Source of the DNA: CAYFKJ01 sp964528595
Lineage (GTDB): Bacteria > Pseudomonadota > Alphaproteobacteria > UBA2966
Length of the DNA stretch: 36,688 nucleotides
Assembly: GCA_964528595.1 (NCBI GenBank)
Contig: CAZGTM010000039.1
Coordinates: 1-36,688, forward strand
Direction: 5' to 3'
Part shown: positions 7,519 through 16,210 of the stretch, piece by piece
Position numbering within the stretch: the first letter of the stretch is position 1
Layout of the letters: every line of letters starts with the position of its first letter
Notes under the pieces: generated by a model
Seen by the model: only the letters and a program-made list of their open reading frames with translations
Told to the model about the DNA's origin: nothing
Databases searched by the model: none
Position numbers and translations under genes: made by a program

Positions 7519-8690
7519 ATCTCGTCGCCGTTCAATTCGGCCCGCCGTTCCGCGGATATGCGCATAATCGCGGCGCTCAGTTCGGGATCGGTATCCAGCA
7601 GGGCATCCAGATCGTCCTGGTGCAACGCCAGCAGTTGGCACGTGGTTATCGCCTGAACGGACGCCGTCCTCAGGCCGTGCTCGATCAAGGCGATTTCACC
7701 GAAAAATTCGCCGCCATGAAGATGGACTTTCTTGTCCGGCGTGGTGACTTGGACTTCGCCGGTGGAGATGAAATACATGCTGTCGGCGGGCGAGTCCTTG
7801 CGGATGATCATTTCGCCGGGCACGGCGGAGCGGGGCTTGAGGATGGCCACGATGTGGGCGATCCGCGCCGCTTCGAGGCGGGCGAACAGGGGAACGCTGG
7901 CGACCATATTCCAGGAGACGACGAAATCACGGCTTTTGACGGCCTGGGCGAAGCCCGAGGCCAGGATGCCCGCCGGCATTGCGAACATGCCCACACCAAG
8001 CAGCATGACGATAGCGCCCAGCACCTTGCCCACCGGCGTGACCGGCGTGACGTCGCCATAGCCCACGGTGCTCAATGTCGCCACGCCCCACCACATGGCG
8101 GCGGGGATTGATCCGAAGGCCTCCGGTTGGGCGGTGCGCTCCGCCAGGTAGACGAAGCTGGAGGCGAACGCCAGCAGGACGAACATGACGATGACGGCGG
8201 CGCCCAGGGGGCGGCGTTCGATGTAGAGCACCGAGCCCACCAGCGACAAGGCGGCCGAATAGCGCGTCAGTTTGAGCAGCCGCAGCAGCCGGACGACGCG
8301 CAGCATCCTGAGGTCGATGCTGAGAATGAAGGCGAGGTAGAACGGCAATATGGCCGCCAAGTCGATCAACGCCATGGCCGACGACATGTAGCGCAGGCGG
8401 CCCCAAAGGGGATGGGCGTAGCGCGGATCTTCCCGATCGACGCAGGTCCAGAGGCGGGCGAGGAACTCGACCGTGAAAATGGCCACCGAGACGATCTCGA
8501 AGGCGTAAAAGAAGGTCTCGTTCCCCCGCACAATATCCTCGACGGTTTCGAAGATCACGGCCAGAACGTTGGTCGATATCAGTGTGATCAGCAACAAATC
8601 GACGACGCGGTGAACGCCCTCGTTTCTCCCGCCGCCATCGAGCACGAGTTGAAGGCGTTTCCGCGCACTTAGCCTTACGGCTTGTTCCAT
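7515..8690 (-). CDS. Voltage-sensor-type potassium channel with cyclic-nucleotide-binding domain
   Basis: A 391-residue six-helix cation channel of the bacterial CNG type, comparable in plan to MloK1. An S4-like segment has regularly spaced Arg/Lys (RMLRVVRLLRLLKLTRY). The pore helix and selectivity filter read ATLSTVGYGDVTP, which predicts potassium selectivity. The C-terminal domain contains the phosphate-binding cassette FFGEIALIEHGLRTASVQA, including the Arg that contacts the cyclic-nucleotide phosphate. S4 carries more basic residues than a purely ligand-gated channel would need. It converges on the TPR/oxygenase gene with a short overlap of stops. The start is ATG at 8690. The family call is strong; cAMP as ligand is inferred. 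Confidence 0.9.
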   Translation of the reverse strand: MEQAVRLSARKRLQLVLDGGGRNEGVHRVVDLLLITLISTNVLAVIFETVEDIVRGNETFFYAFEIVSVAIFTVEFLARLWTCVDREDPRYAHPLWGRLRYMSSAMALIDLAAILPFYLAFILSIDLRMLRVVRLLRLLKLTRYSAALSLVGSVLYIERRPLGAAVIVMFVLLAFASSFVYLAERTAQPEAFGSIPAAMWWGVATLSTVGYGDVTPVTPVGKVLGAIVMLLGVGMFAMPAGILASGFAQAVKSRDFVVSWNMVASVPLFARLEAARIAHIVAILKPRSAVPGEMIIRKDSPADSMYFISTGEVQVTTPDKKVHLHGGEFFGEIALIEHGLRTASVQAITTCQLLALHQDDLDALLDTDPELSAAIMRISAERRAELNGDEI

Positions 8691-8781
8691 GACGGCCCCG
8701 TTTCCCCAGAAACGCCTATCAGCGGTGGCATATTATCAGTCTTTTCCGCGGGCGTTTAACGATCACAAGTGCGTAGAGTCC

Positions 8782-8809
8782 TTGCAACCGGCTCTCAGGT
8801 GAATAGGAT
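8782..8809 (+). promoter_or_regulatory. Candidate promoter of the liv-type operon
   Basis: TTGCAA (8782-8787), a 16-base spacer and TAGGAT (8804-8809) form a plausible sigma70-like promoter upstream of the binding-protein gene. It leaves a leader of about 125 bases. The leader holds a possible stem-loop (8837-8872) pairing AACCCG with CGGGTT and GTGG with CCAC. Prediction by eye only. Confidence 0.35.
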
Positions 8810-8940
8810 AACACTGTAAGCAACGATATTAGGACGAACCCGATCAAAAAAAGTGGCATAAACCACGGGTTTCAAAAGAAGAATCACGATATCACGGCTC
8901 ATTTCCGATCAACGTTATCGGAATCTCAGGGAGGAAAAAC

Positions 8941-10179
8941 ATGAGCAAAGAGTGGCTTATTAAGACTTCGACGGCTGTTGCCGGTCTGGCTGCGGTTGGC
9001 CTTGTCGCCGCGGCACCGGCCGTGGCGAAGGTAGAGGGCGATACCATCACTTTGGGATCGGCCATCTCCTTCACGGGTAAGTATTCGACAAACGGCATTC
9101 ACGCCTCCAACGGCTATAATTTGGCCGTGCGGATGATCAATGCGGCTGGCGGCGTCAAAGTCGGCGGCAAGTCCTACAAGTTCGCCGTCAAGTATTATGA
9201 TGACGAATCAACGCCCGCCCGCGGCGCCCAGCTTGCCGAACGCCTGATCAAGCAGGACGGCATCAAGTTTTTCCTCGGCCCGTACAGTTCCGGTTTGACC
9301 AAGGCCATCGCGCCGGTCACGGAAAAGTACAAAATCCCGATGGTTGAAGCCGAAGGTGCCTCGCGTTCGCTGTTTACCCAAGGCTTCAAATACCTCTTCG
9401 CCGTCCTTTCGACGTCGGAGCAGTATCTCGCCAGTTCCATCGCGCTCGCCGCGGAAATCGCCAAGAAGAACGGCAAGGCCGCAGGTGACGTCAAAGTCGC
9501 CATGGCGTTCGAAAACGATCCGTTCTCGCTTGACGTCCGGGCCGGCGTTGTTGACGACATCAAGAAGCACGGCATGAGCATCGTCATTGATGACAAACTG
9601 CCGCGCGATCTTTCCGACATGTCGTCGACCCTGACCAAGGTACGTGCCCTCAAGCCGGACCTTCTGGTGGTTTCGGGTCACTCCAAGGGTGCCGCCACGG
9701 CTGCGCGCCAAATCAAGGAATTGAACATCCAGACCCCGATGATCGCTATGACGCACTGCGAATCGGCCAAGGTCATTTCCAAGTTCGGCGACTCGACCAA
9801 CGGCTTCCTCTGCCCGACACAGTGGGCCGAGACGATGTCCTACAGCGACTCATTGTTTGGTACTGCCGGGGAATTTGACGCGCTGTTCAAGAAAACCTAC
9901 GAAGGTTATAAGAACGTGCCCTACCAGGCCGCCCAGGCAGCCGCCGCGGTGATGGTCTGGAAGGACGCGCTGGAACGGGCCAACAGCTTCGACATCCCCA
10001 AGGTCCGTCAGGCGATTGCCGACACGGACATGAAGACGTTCTACGGCAACATCAAGTTCTCGCCGCAGGGCAACAATATCGCCAAGCCGATGGCGTTGCG
10101 CCAAATCCAGAACGGCAAGCTGAACGTCGTTTTCCCGGGCCGCTGGGCCACGCACAAGGTCGAATGGCCGCGTAAGTAA
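8941..10179 (+). CDS. livJ: Periplasmic branched-chain amino acid-type ABC substrate-binding protein
   Basis: A 412-residue type I periplasmic binding protein of the LivJ/LivK class that would capture a small amino acid or amide for the ABC transporter encoded next. Residues 1 to about 29 are a Sec signal peptide ending in AVA. The mature part starts with TITLGSAISFTGKYS, followed by the characteristic KYYDDESTPARGAQLAERLI and FLGPYSSGLTKAIAPVTEK blocks. A strong ribosome site (GGGAGGA) precedes the ATG. The ligand cannot be decided from sequence; leucine-type, urea or aromatic substrates all occur in this family. A hairpin follows the stop, which may allow higher expression than the permeases. 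Confidence 0.88.
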   Translation: MSKEWLIKTSTAVAGLAAVGLVAAAPAVAKVEGDTITLGSAISFTGKYSTNGIHASNGYNLAVRMINAAGGVKVGGKSYKFAVKYYDDESTPARGAQLAERLIKQDGIKFFLGPYSSGLTKAIAPVTEKYKIPMVEAEGASRSLFTQGFKYLFAVLSTSEQYLASSIALAAEIAKKNGKAAGDVKVAMAFENDPFSLDVRAGVVDDIKKHGMSIVIDDKLPRDLSDMSSTLTKVRALKPDLLVVSGHSKGAATAARQIKELNIQTPMIAMTHCESAKVISKFGDSTNGFLCPTQWAETMSYSDSLFGTAGEFDALFKKTYEGYKNVPYQAAQAAAAVMVWKDALERANSFDIPKVRQAIADTDMKTFYGNIKFSPQGNNIAKPMALRQIQNGKLNVVFPGRWATHKVEWPRK

Positions 10180-10210
10180 CCGATCGAATTCGGTTTTTGA
10201 AAGGGATCGA

Positions 10211-10246
10211 GCCCGGTTCTCCGAAGTAATCCGGAGGGCCGGGTTT
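10211..10246 (+). terminator. Intercistronic stem-loop after the binding-protein gene
   Basis: A two-step stem (CCCGG-tt-CTCCG, loop, CGGAG-gg-CCGGG) is followed by only three T. It is too weak in its T-run to be a full terminator. Such hairpins between a binding-protein gene and its permeases commonly stabilise the upstream message or act as partial terminators. Confidence 0.5.
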
Positions 10247-10286
10247 CGCCCGCTTGGTTACCGCGTTCTTTGGCAGTTAATAGCTC

Positions 10287-11186
10287 ATGGATAATATTAA
10301 TATTCTCCTGGCCGCCCCGGTCTTCACCCTGCAACTTCTTGTCGACGGGCTGCTTGTCGGCGCCGTCTTCGCGCTCTCCGCCTACGGCCTCGCGCTGGTT
10401 TGGGGCGTCATGAACGTCAAGAACCTGGCGCAGGGCGATTTCGTGATGATGGGCGGGTACGTCGCCTACGCACTCTACCAGGCCGGCATTCACCCGTTTT
10501 GGGCCTTGCCGGTTTCCGTCGTCGTCATGTTCGGCTTCGGCTGGGCGCTCTACCGTCTGGTAATCTACAGAGTGGTGGATAAGGATCTTTTCACTTCGCT
10601 TCTCGCAACATTCGGTATCGCCATCGTCGTTCAGCAGGTTCTGAACATCATCTTCGGCCCCGAGGTCAAGATCGCCGAATCAGGTTTGCCGATCCAAATA
10701 TTCTTGGACGGCAATCTCACCGTTGCGATGATCAAGGTCGTATCATTTGTGATGGCAGGTGTCCTGGCGCTTTGCGTCGTGATTTTCATGAAGAACAGCC
10801 GCATGGGACAGGCCATTCGAGCGACGTCGCAAAACGCCCGGGCGGCCCGCATCATGGGTATCGACACCGACAAGGTCTACGCCTTTACCTTCGCCCTCAA
10901 CGCTGCCATCTGCGGCGCGGCGGGTGTCCTGATCTCCATGATTTGGGTAATTCAGCCCTATTACGGCATATCGTACTCGATCCGCTCCTTCGTCATCGTC
11001 ACGGCGGCCGGGCTCGGCAACCTGCCGGGTGTGATCATGGCCGGCCTCGGTCTCGGTGCGCTTGAGCAGTTTGGCGGCTTCATCATGGGCGCCGAATTCC
11101 AGCAGGCCATTGTCGTCGGTCTGCTGCTGCTGATTCTCATTATCCGGCAAATCCAGCAATTGCGGCATCGTCAGGTGGTGAAATGA
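10287..11186 (+). CDS. livH: ABC transporter permease, LivH type
   Basis: A 299-residue inner-membrane permease with about eight hydrophobic segments. The N-terminal block VDGLLVGAVFALSAYGLALV and the family loop around AIRATSQNARAARIMGID identify the LivH branch. It would form the translocation pore with LivM. It starts at the ATG at 10287, 107 bases after the binding-protein gene, without a strong ribosome site. Its stop overlaps the LivM start by four bases (ATGA), so the two subunits are translationally coupled. Confidence 0.92.
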   Translation: MDNINILLAAPVFTLQLLVDGLLVGAVFALSAYGLALVWGVMNVKNLAQGDFVMMGGYVAYALYQAGIHPFWALPVSVVVMFGFGWALYRLVIYRVVDKDLFTSLLATFGIAIVVQQVLNIIFGPEVKIAESGLPIQIFLDGNLTVAMIKVVSFVMAGVLALCVVIFMKNSRMGQAIRATSQNARAARIMGIDTDKVYAFTFALNAAICGAAGVLISMIWVIQPYYGISYSIRSFVIVTAAGLGNLPGVIMAGLGLGALEQFGGFIMGAEFQQAIVVGLLLLILIIRQIQQLRHRQVVK

Positions 11187-12253
11187 CCGTCCAGCAAAAA
11201 AGTTTCGCCCTATATGCCGCAGTTCTGATCTTCGGCATTTTCTCGCCGGTGGTCTTCGAGAACTACGTGACCCAGATTGCCGTGCTTTGGTTGATGATCC
11301 TGTTCGCGCTCACGTGGGACATGATGGGCGGCCAGATGGGCTACAACTCCCTCGGCAACATCATCTTCTTCGGCATCGGCATGTACGCCAGCGCCGTCGT
11401 TCAGATCGGCCTCTACTATGACGTGGCCGAATACACCGCCCACTCGGGCGCAGTGAAGGTGGAATTCGACTGGTTCCAATACCTTTCGGGGATGGCGCTG
11501 GGCGCCGTGGTCGCGGGTATCGCATCCGTTATTGTGGCCGTCGTCCTCGGGCGCATCGTGTTTGGCTTGCGCGGGCCCTATTTCGCCATCGGTACCCTGG
11601 GCGCGGCCATCGCGGCGGGCGAACTGTTCGGCGCTTGGGACTACGTCGGCGGCGGCGGCGGTATTACGCTACCGACTTTTCCGGGATCGGGCGACGCGCG
11701 TGCGCTGTTTTTTTACTACCTGCTGTTCGGGCTCGCCCTGCTGACGTTCGCGTTCCTTAAATGGCTATACACCAGGCGCTATGCCCTGGCAGTCAACGCC
11801 ATTCGGGACGATGAGGACAAGGCAGAGGCGATGGGCATCCATACCTTGCGCCACAAGACCGTCGCTTGGGCGATCTCGGCCTTTTTCGTCGGTCTCAGCG
11901 GCGCCGTCTTCGGCAACATGACCGGCTTCATCGAACCACTGGAAATCGCCTTTCCGACTATCACTTTCGGCATCTTCATGGTGTTGATGGCGCTCTTGGG
12001 CGGTAAGGGCACGCTGTGGGGACCGGTCCTCGGCGCCATTGTTTTCCATATCATCAAGGAAGTGACGTGGACGTGGTTCCTGGGTTGGCAGTGGGTGGCG
12101 TTGGGACTGCTTATTGTCGTCAACGTCGCTTACTTCCAGCAGGGCATCCTCGGCTGGGCGCAGGAGCGCTGGCCCGATTTCTTCGGCTTGACGGTCGACG
12201 AGAGTATGACGCGCGAGACCGAGGACGACGCCGAACGGGTAGGTGCGGAATGA
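11183..12253 (+). CDS. livM: ABC transporter permease, LivM type
   Basis: A 356-residue inner-membrane permease, partner of LivH. It shows multiple hydrophobic helices, the glycine-rich GGQMGYNSLGNIIFFGIGMYA block and the cytoplasmic coupling loop AVNAIRDDEDKAEAMGI typical of LivM. A glycine-rich stretch (GGGGG) lies near residue 157. The C-terminus has a charged tail of about 30 residues. It overlaps livH and livG with ATGA junctions, so all three are co-translated. Confidence 0.92.
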   Translation: MTVQQKSFALYAAVLIFGIFSPVVFENYVTQIAVLWLMILFALTWDMMGGQMGYNSLGNIIFFGIGMYASAVVQIGLYYDVAEYTAHSGAVKVEFDWFQYLSGMALGAVVAGIASVIVAVVLGRIVFGLRGPYFAIGTLGAAIAAGELFGAWDYVGGGGGITLPTFPGSGDARALFFYYLLFGLALLTFAFLKWLYTRRYALAVNAIRDDEDKAEAMGIHTLRHKTVAWAISAFFVGLSGAVFGNMTGFIEPLEIAFPTITFGIFMVLMALLGGKGTLWGPVLGAIVFHIIKEVTWTWFLGWQWVALGLLIVVNVAYFQQGILGWAQERWPDFFGLTVDESMTRETEDDAERVGAE

Positions 12254-12993
12254 GTGTCCTTATCGAAGTCAGTAACGTCAGCAAGTCGTTCGGCGGCGTG
12301 GTCGCCAATCGTGACATCAGCGTCAACGTGGAAGATGGCAAGATCACCGGCTTGATCGGGCCCAACGGTTCGGGCAAGACGACCCTGTTCAATTCCGTCG
12401 TCGGACATCACCCCATAGACGCCGGTTCGATAAAGTTCCGGGGCGAGGAAATCTCGGATTTCAAGGTTCCGCAAATCGCCCGCCTGGGCCTGCTGCGCAC
12501 GTTCCAGCAAACGCGCATCTATTCCAAGATGAACTGCGTCGAGAACATGTTGATTTCCGTTCCACATCGCCGGGCAAAGTTAATGGACATGTTTCGGGAT
12601 CACTCGCCGGACAGCTACGACCGGGCGCTGGAATTATTGGAATTCGTCGGTCTCTACTCCAAGCGCAATCTGATCGCCGGCGACCTCTCGTTCGGCCAGC
12701 AGAAGCTGTTGGAATTCGCCATGGCGCTGATGAACGAACCCAAGGTCCTGTTGCTCGACGAACCCACGGCGGGTATCAACCCCACCCTGATCAACGGCTT
12801 GATCGACCGCCTTAAGCGGGCCAATGAGGAACTCGGCGTGACGCTGTTCGTGATCGAGCACAATATGCGGGTGATCATGAACCTGGCGGAACACATCTAT
12901 TGCCTGGCGCATGGCGAATTGTTGGCTGAAGGGTCTCCGGACACCATTCAAAACGACCAACGTGTGGTCGACGCGTACCTGGGAGCACACTGA
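12250..12993 (+). CDS. livG: ABC transporter ATP-binding protein, LivG type
   Basis: A 247-residue ATPase that powers the importer with LivF. The Walker A motif is GPNGSGKTT, the signature is LSFGQQKLLEFA and Walker B is VLLLDEPTAGINP, with the LivG-type C-terminal end. I used the ATG at 12250, which overlaps the livM stop (ATGA) and begins exactly at MSVLIEVSNVSKSFGG. The open frame extends upstream to 12016 only because it runs inside livM. It ends in a TGATG overlap with livF. Confidence 0.94.
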   Translation: MSVLIEVSNVSKSFGGVVANRDISVNVEDGKITGLIGPNGSGKTTLFNSVVGHHPIDAGSIKFRGEEISDFKVPQIARLGLLRTFQQTRIYSKMNCVENMLISVPHRRAKLMDMFRDHSPDSYDRALELLEFVGLYSKRNLIAGDLSFGQQKLLEFAMALMNEPKVLLLDEPTAGINPTLINGLIDRLKRANEELGVTLFVIEHNMRVIMNLAEHIYCLAHGELLAEGSPDTIQNDQRVVDAYLGAH

Positions 12994-13880
12994 TGGCCGA
13001 CGAGAGCGATAACCAAGACACTAAAAGGGCCAGCGGTTACCACACCGGCGCGGTCGACACCGTTATTTCGGTTGATGACGTCGCCCGCGAAGCGGAAAAA
13101 ATTGCGGCGGAAGGACCGAGCCTCGAACGACTGGAGGAACTGGTCGACGGTGCCCCCTTTGTTTCCATCGAAAACCTTGTGGCCGGTTACGGCCGAATGG
13201 AAATTCTGCACGACTTCAGCCTGCGCGCGGGCAAGGGCCAAGCGCTCTGCCTGATCGGCCCGAACGGGGCCGGCAAGTCGACCATCCTGCATTCCATTTT
13301 CGGCTTCACGAACATTTTTTCCGGCAGCATTTCGGTTGGCGCCAACGGTGAAATGAAAGACATAACCCGGCTTTCCTCCAACCAGAAGCTCAAGACCGCC
13401 GGCATCGCTTACATTCTGCAGGACAATTCTGTTTTCCCCAACATGACGGTGGAGGAAAACCTGCTCATGGGCGGATATCTGCAGGACACGCCCGCCCAGG
13501 CCCAGGAGATGGCGGAAAAAGTGTTCGAAAAGTACGACCGCTTGCGCGAACGCCGCGGCAAGCCGGCGCGCGTGCTGTCGGGCGGCGAGCGCCGACTGTT
13601 GGAAATCAGCCGGGCCCTGATCATGGAACCGGACGTCCTATTGGTCGATGAGCCGTCGATTGGGTTGGAACCCCGCTTTATCGACATGGTGTTCGAAATC
13701 CTCGACGACCTTCAGAAGGGCGAGGGCAAGACCATTATCATGGTGGAGCAGAACGCCAAGAAGGGCCTGGAGTTTTCCGATATCGGCTACGTTCTGGTGA
13801 ACGGTTCGCTGGCCTTGGCCGGCTCGGGCGACGAACTACTGGAGAACCCCGAGGTCGGCCGGCTGTTCTTAGGCGGGTAG
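12993..13880 (+). CDS. livF: ABC transporter ATP-binding protein, LivF type, with an N-terminal extension
   Basis: A 295-residue ATPase. The ABC core starts near residue 55 (FVSIENLVAGYGRMEIL) with Walker A GPNGAGKST, signature LSGGERRLLEIS and Walker B VLLVDEPSIGLEP. Typical LivF proteins are about 235 residues. The extra 50 or so N-terminal residues are acidic and helical (SVDDVAREAEKIAAEG) and precede the ATPase core. The ATG at 12993 overlaps the livG stop (TGATG), which supports the long start; a shorter start would lack a ribosome site. The role of the extension is unknown. Confidence 0.9.
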   Translation: MADESDNQDTKRASGYHTGAVDTVISVDDVAREAEKIAAEGPSLERLEELVDGAPFVSIENLVAGYGRMEILHDFSLRAGKGQALCLIGPNGAGKSTILHSIFGFTNIFSGSISVGANGEMKDITRLSSNQKLKTAGIAYILQDNSVFPNMTVEENLLMGGYLQDTPAQAQEMAEKVFEKYDRLRERRGKPARVLSGGERRLLEISRALIMEPDVLLVDEPSIGLEPRFIDMVFEILDDLQKGEGKTIIMVEQNAKKGLEFSDIGYVLVNGSLALAGSGDELLENPEVGRLFLGG

Positions 13881-13904
13881 CTTAGGCGGGTAGCTTAGGC
13901 GGGG
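13868..13904. repeat. 13-bp tandem repeat across the two convergent stop codons
   Basis: The unit CTTAGGCGGGTAG occurs at 13868-13880 and 13881-13893, then a third, truncated copy at 13894-13904. Each complete copy holds a TAG on the plus strand (the livF stop) and TTA, a TAA on the minus strand (the receiver gene stop). The array looks like a recent slippage expansion. Confidence 0.85.
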
Positions 13905-14275
13905 CAGCCCGCGAGAGCCTCCTTGATGGCGCCGGCCAGGGATTCTTCGTCGAACGGCTTTCTCAGGCCGCTGACCGCACCCATTTTCTTTGCCAGAATG
14001 ACGTAGTCGATACTTGAGGTCGAGTGTTCGCTGGCCGACATTGCGATCAGCTTGGCCTTGGGGTCGATGGCCAGGATTTCGCGGATCGCTTCCAGGCCGT
14101 CTTTTTCCGGCATGACGATATCGGTCAACACGAAATCGGGGGATTTTTCGCGGAAACTTGAGATCCCGTCATCGACGTTTGAGCAGGCATGAACGTCGTG
14201 GCCCATAGCTGTCAGCATGCCGACCGCGATTTTGCGGACAACGGGATCATCATCTATCAGGACAACAACGGACAC
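13895..14275 (-). CDS. Single-domain response regulator (CheY-like receiver)
   Basis: A 126-residue receiver domain without an output domain. The acidic pocket is IDDDP at residues 7-11, the phosphoacceptor is Asp52 in VLTDIVMPEKDG, Ser80 occupies the conserved Thr/Ser position and Lys106 lies in GLRKPF. It would take phosphate from a histidine kinase that is not in this window. The start must be the GTG at 14275, because an in-frame TGA lies three codons upstream. It converges on livF and ends in the 13-bp tandem repeat. Confidence 0.9.
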   Translation of the reverse strand: MSVVVLIDDDPVVRKIAVGMLTAMGHDVHACSNVDDGISSFREKSPDFVLTDIVMPEKDGLEAIREILAIDPKAKLIAMSASEHSTSSIDYVILAKKMGAVSGLRKPFDEESLAGAIKEALAGCPA

Positions 14276-14522
14276 AGATACTCACGCGAAGACGGGGCTG
14301 CAAAAAGTCACTGGCATGTTGGGAAGGCGCGCGGGCAGCGCGTCACAAAAAATCGAGAGAGACCAAACATCGGAAACATCCAGACCGGGCGAAAAGCTGT
14401 TCAATAAAATTCGTTCATTAGTCAAAACGATGACAAGCAAATTAATTCCATTTTGAACATCATGAAAGTTTTTTATTATTTATTCGCAAATCGCCAAATT
14501 TTATTGTGTGAAATGACGATTA

Positions 14523-16067
14523 TCAGTCATTTTCGGCAAGTTCGGGGTCCAGGATCAGATGCGCCATGAGCCGGTCTACCGGTGCGAAGTTGTCGGTGAG
14601 GATTGTCGGAGAGGCATCAGGGCGGTTCAGTTCGTAACGCAGCCAGCGCCGGCCCATTCCGCGAGAGGCTTCGAGAACCGCAAAGGGTGTCGCCGATTGC
14701 CCTGCCACGACGACGTACGTAACACGCCCTCCCGCCTGGAGTTGATCCTCCTCCAGCCAGACTTCGACGGCAGCGAAATCGACGCCGAGCGTGTCGACGA
14801 GCGCCCATAGGAAAAGCGGGCGCTCTCGGCTTTCGACGACATTAATGATGTAGAAACCCTCTGGTTTGAGGCGCCGGGCGATTTCCTGGTGGAATTCCCT
14901 TGTCACCAGATGCGCGGGAATGGAAATGTCCTTGAAGGCATCGCCGAATACGATGTCGAGAGAGGGTTTCGCAGGAAGGTTTTGCAACACGGCGCGGGCG
15001 TCGCGGTGGACAATTTCCAGACCGCTTTCCAGCGTTAACCACATATGGTCGACCGCAGCATCAGTTACAGCGGGATCTAGCTCTGCGACGGTCAGCTTGG
15101 GTTCGCGATAATCCTTCAGCCAGGCCCGCGGCAAGGTGTAAGGACCGCCGCCGATGAAAAATGCTTGTGTCCGATCGGGCGCCGATATCCTTTTTTTGGC
15201 CATTTCGTCGACAAAATGGATGTAGGGCGAGAACAGCAGGCGCGGCTCTTCCCGGTCGTTGACGCCGTGGCCGAGATGATCCAGCACCATGACGGCGCCC
15301 GCGCGGCCGGTGTCCGGCGCCGCGTCGACAATCCGGATGCAGAAATAGGGGCTTTCGACCGTGCAGGGAGATTTGTGCGCCTGATATTGATAACCCTTGG
15401 CAAGCAATGCGCCCGCAAGTGCGGCGCTGCCCACCGCCCAAATCATCAGCGTTGTCAGCCTTGGCGGCCGCGCTACCGCATAGGCCAAGCCAAGAAGGAA
15501 GTAGGCGCCAGCAACCGCCATAACGGTGCCGGTCGAGCCGACCCAGGAGATGAAGATGAAGCCGGCCAGTACGGTGCCGGCGATGCTGCCGACAGCGCCT
15601 AAGGCGTACATGCGTCCGATAACCCGGCCGTGGGCGCCGGGCGCTGCGTCGACGGCCAGTTTGGTGAGAATTGGCGAAACCACGCCGACGAACAGGCTGG
15701 GCAGGAAAAACACCAGACCCGTCAGCAGCGTAATGGCGCTTATGGTATCGAGGCCGCTGCGCAGAACAGGGCCACTCAAGCTGCGCAACAGCACAAGCGA
15801 TGAAGCCGCGGACGCGCCGCTTAAAACCAGGGCGGCGGCCACGCGCCGGCAGCCCAGGGCCGCGTCGACGTTGGGACCTGCCAAAAACCCGCCGATCCAA
15901 TGGCCGACGGAGAGTCCCGCCAGGACGACCGCAATGATCGCCGTCCAGGTATAGAGCGACATACCGACATAGGGCGCCAGGAGACGCCCCGCGACGATTT
16001 CCAGAATCAGGGCGCAGGCCGCCGTAACGAAGACGGTTGCGCCGTAGGCCGCGACACGTAACTGCAT
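14523..16067 (-). CDS. Membrane-fused spermidine-synthase-like methyltransferase-fold protein
   Basis: From the ATG at 16067 the protein has 514 residues. The N-terminal half has about seven hydrophobic segments (starting LRVAAYGATVFVTAACALIL). The C-terminal half is an aminopropyltransferase-like Rossmann domain with FFIGGGPYTLPR, TVAELDPAV and IVFGDAFKDISIP. This matches the fused membrane/spermidine-synthase family. The canonical catalytic Asp-rich DSTDP-type motif is replaced by GDAFKD, so polyamine synthesis is uncertain. A TTG start 15 codons upstream is possible. The gene is divergent from soxW and shares with it an AT-rich promoter region holding a candidate sulfur-responsive operator. 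Confidence 0.82.
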   Translation of the reverse strand: MQLRVAAYGATVFVTAACALILEIVAGRLLAPYVGMSLYTWTAIIAVVLAGLSVGHWIGGFLAGPNVDAALGCRRVAAALVLSGASAASSLVLLRSLSGPVLRSGLDTISAITLLTGLVFFLPSLFVGVVSPILTKLAVDAAPGAHGRVIGRMYALGAVGSIAGTVLAGFIFISWVGSTGTVMAVAGAYFLLGLAYAVARPPRLTTLMIWAVGSAALAGALLAKGYQYQAHKSPCTVESPYFCIRIVDAAPDTGRAGAVMVLDHLGHGVNDREEPRLLFSPYIHFVDEMAKKRISAPDRTQAFFIGGGPYTLPRAWLKDYREPKLTVAELDPAVTDAAVDHMWLTLESGLEIVHRDARAVLQNLPAKPSLDIVFGDAFKDISIPAHLVTREFHQEIARRLKPEGFYIINVVESRERPLFLWALVDTLGVDFAAVEVWLEEDQLQAGGRVTYVVVAGQSATPFAVLEASRGMGRRWLRYELNRPDASPTILTDNFAPVDRLMAHLILDPELAEND

Positions 16068-16120
16068 GGACGCCTTTTTTGTTACACGCAATTGTGAGAC
16101 GGCCTTACACAACCGTCATG

Positions 16121-16134
16121 TATATTAGAACATT
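16121..16134. promoter_or_regulatory. Candidate ArsR/SqrR-type operator, copy A
   Basis: TATATTAGAACATT lies between the divergent spermidine-synthase-like and soxW genes. The identical 14 bases occur in reverse orientation at 28139-28152 between soxT and the second soxW-like gene. The core ATnTTnnAAnAT is an imperfect palindrome. The proposal that it binds the ArsR-family protein encoded at 31803-32156 is an inference. Confidence 0.45.
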
Positions 16135-16210
16135 ATTGATTACAAAATATCGCATCGGCGGCTTATGATCCAGAGTGTGAGGTTGCAGTTTGGATCACGG
16201 GGAGGGACAA

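Noticed and set aside
12016..12249. Upstream extension of the livG frame inside livM
   Set aside because: LivG family homology begins at 12250, where an ATGA overlap with livM gives a natural start; the extension is livM read out of frame.
14276..14522. AT-rich gap searched for a small RNA, tRNA or terminator
   Set aside because: No cloverleaf, no strong stem with T-run and no supported small gene. It probably holds the promoter of the receiver gene, but the elements cannot be placed reliably.
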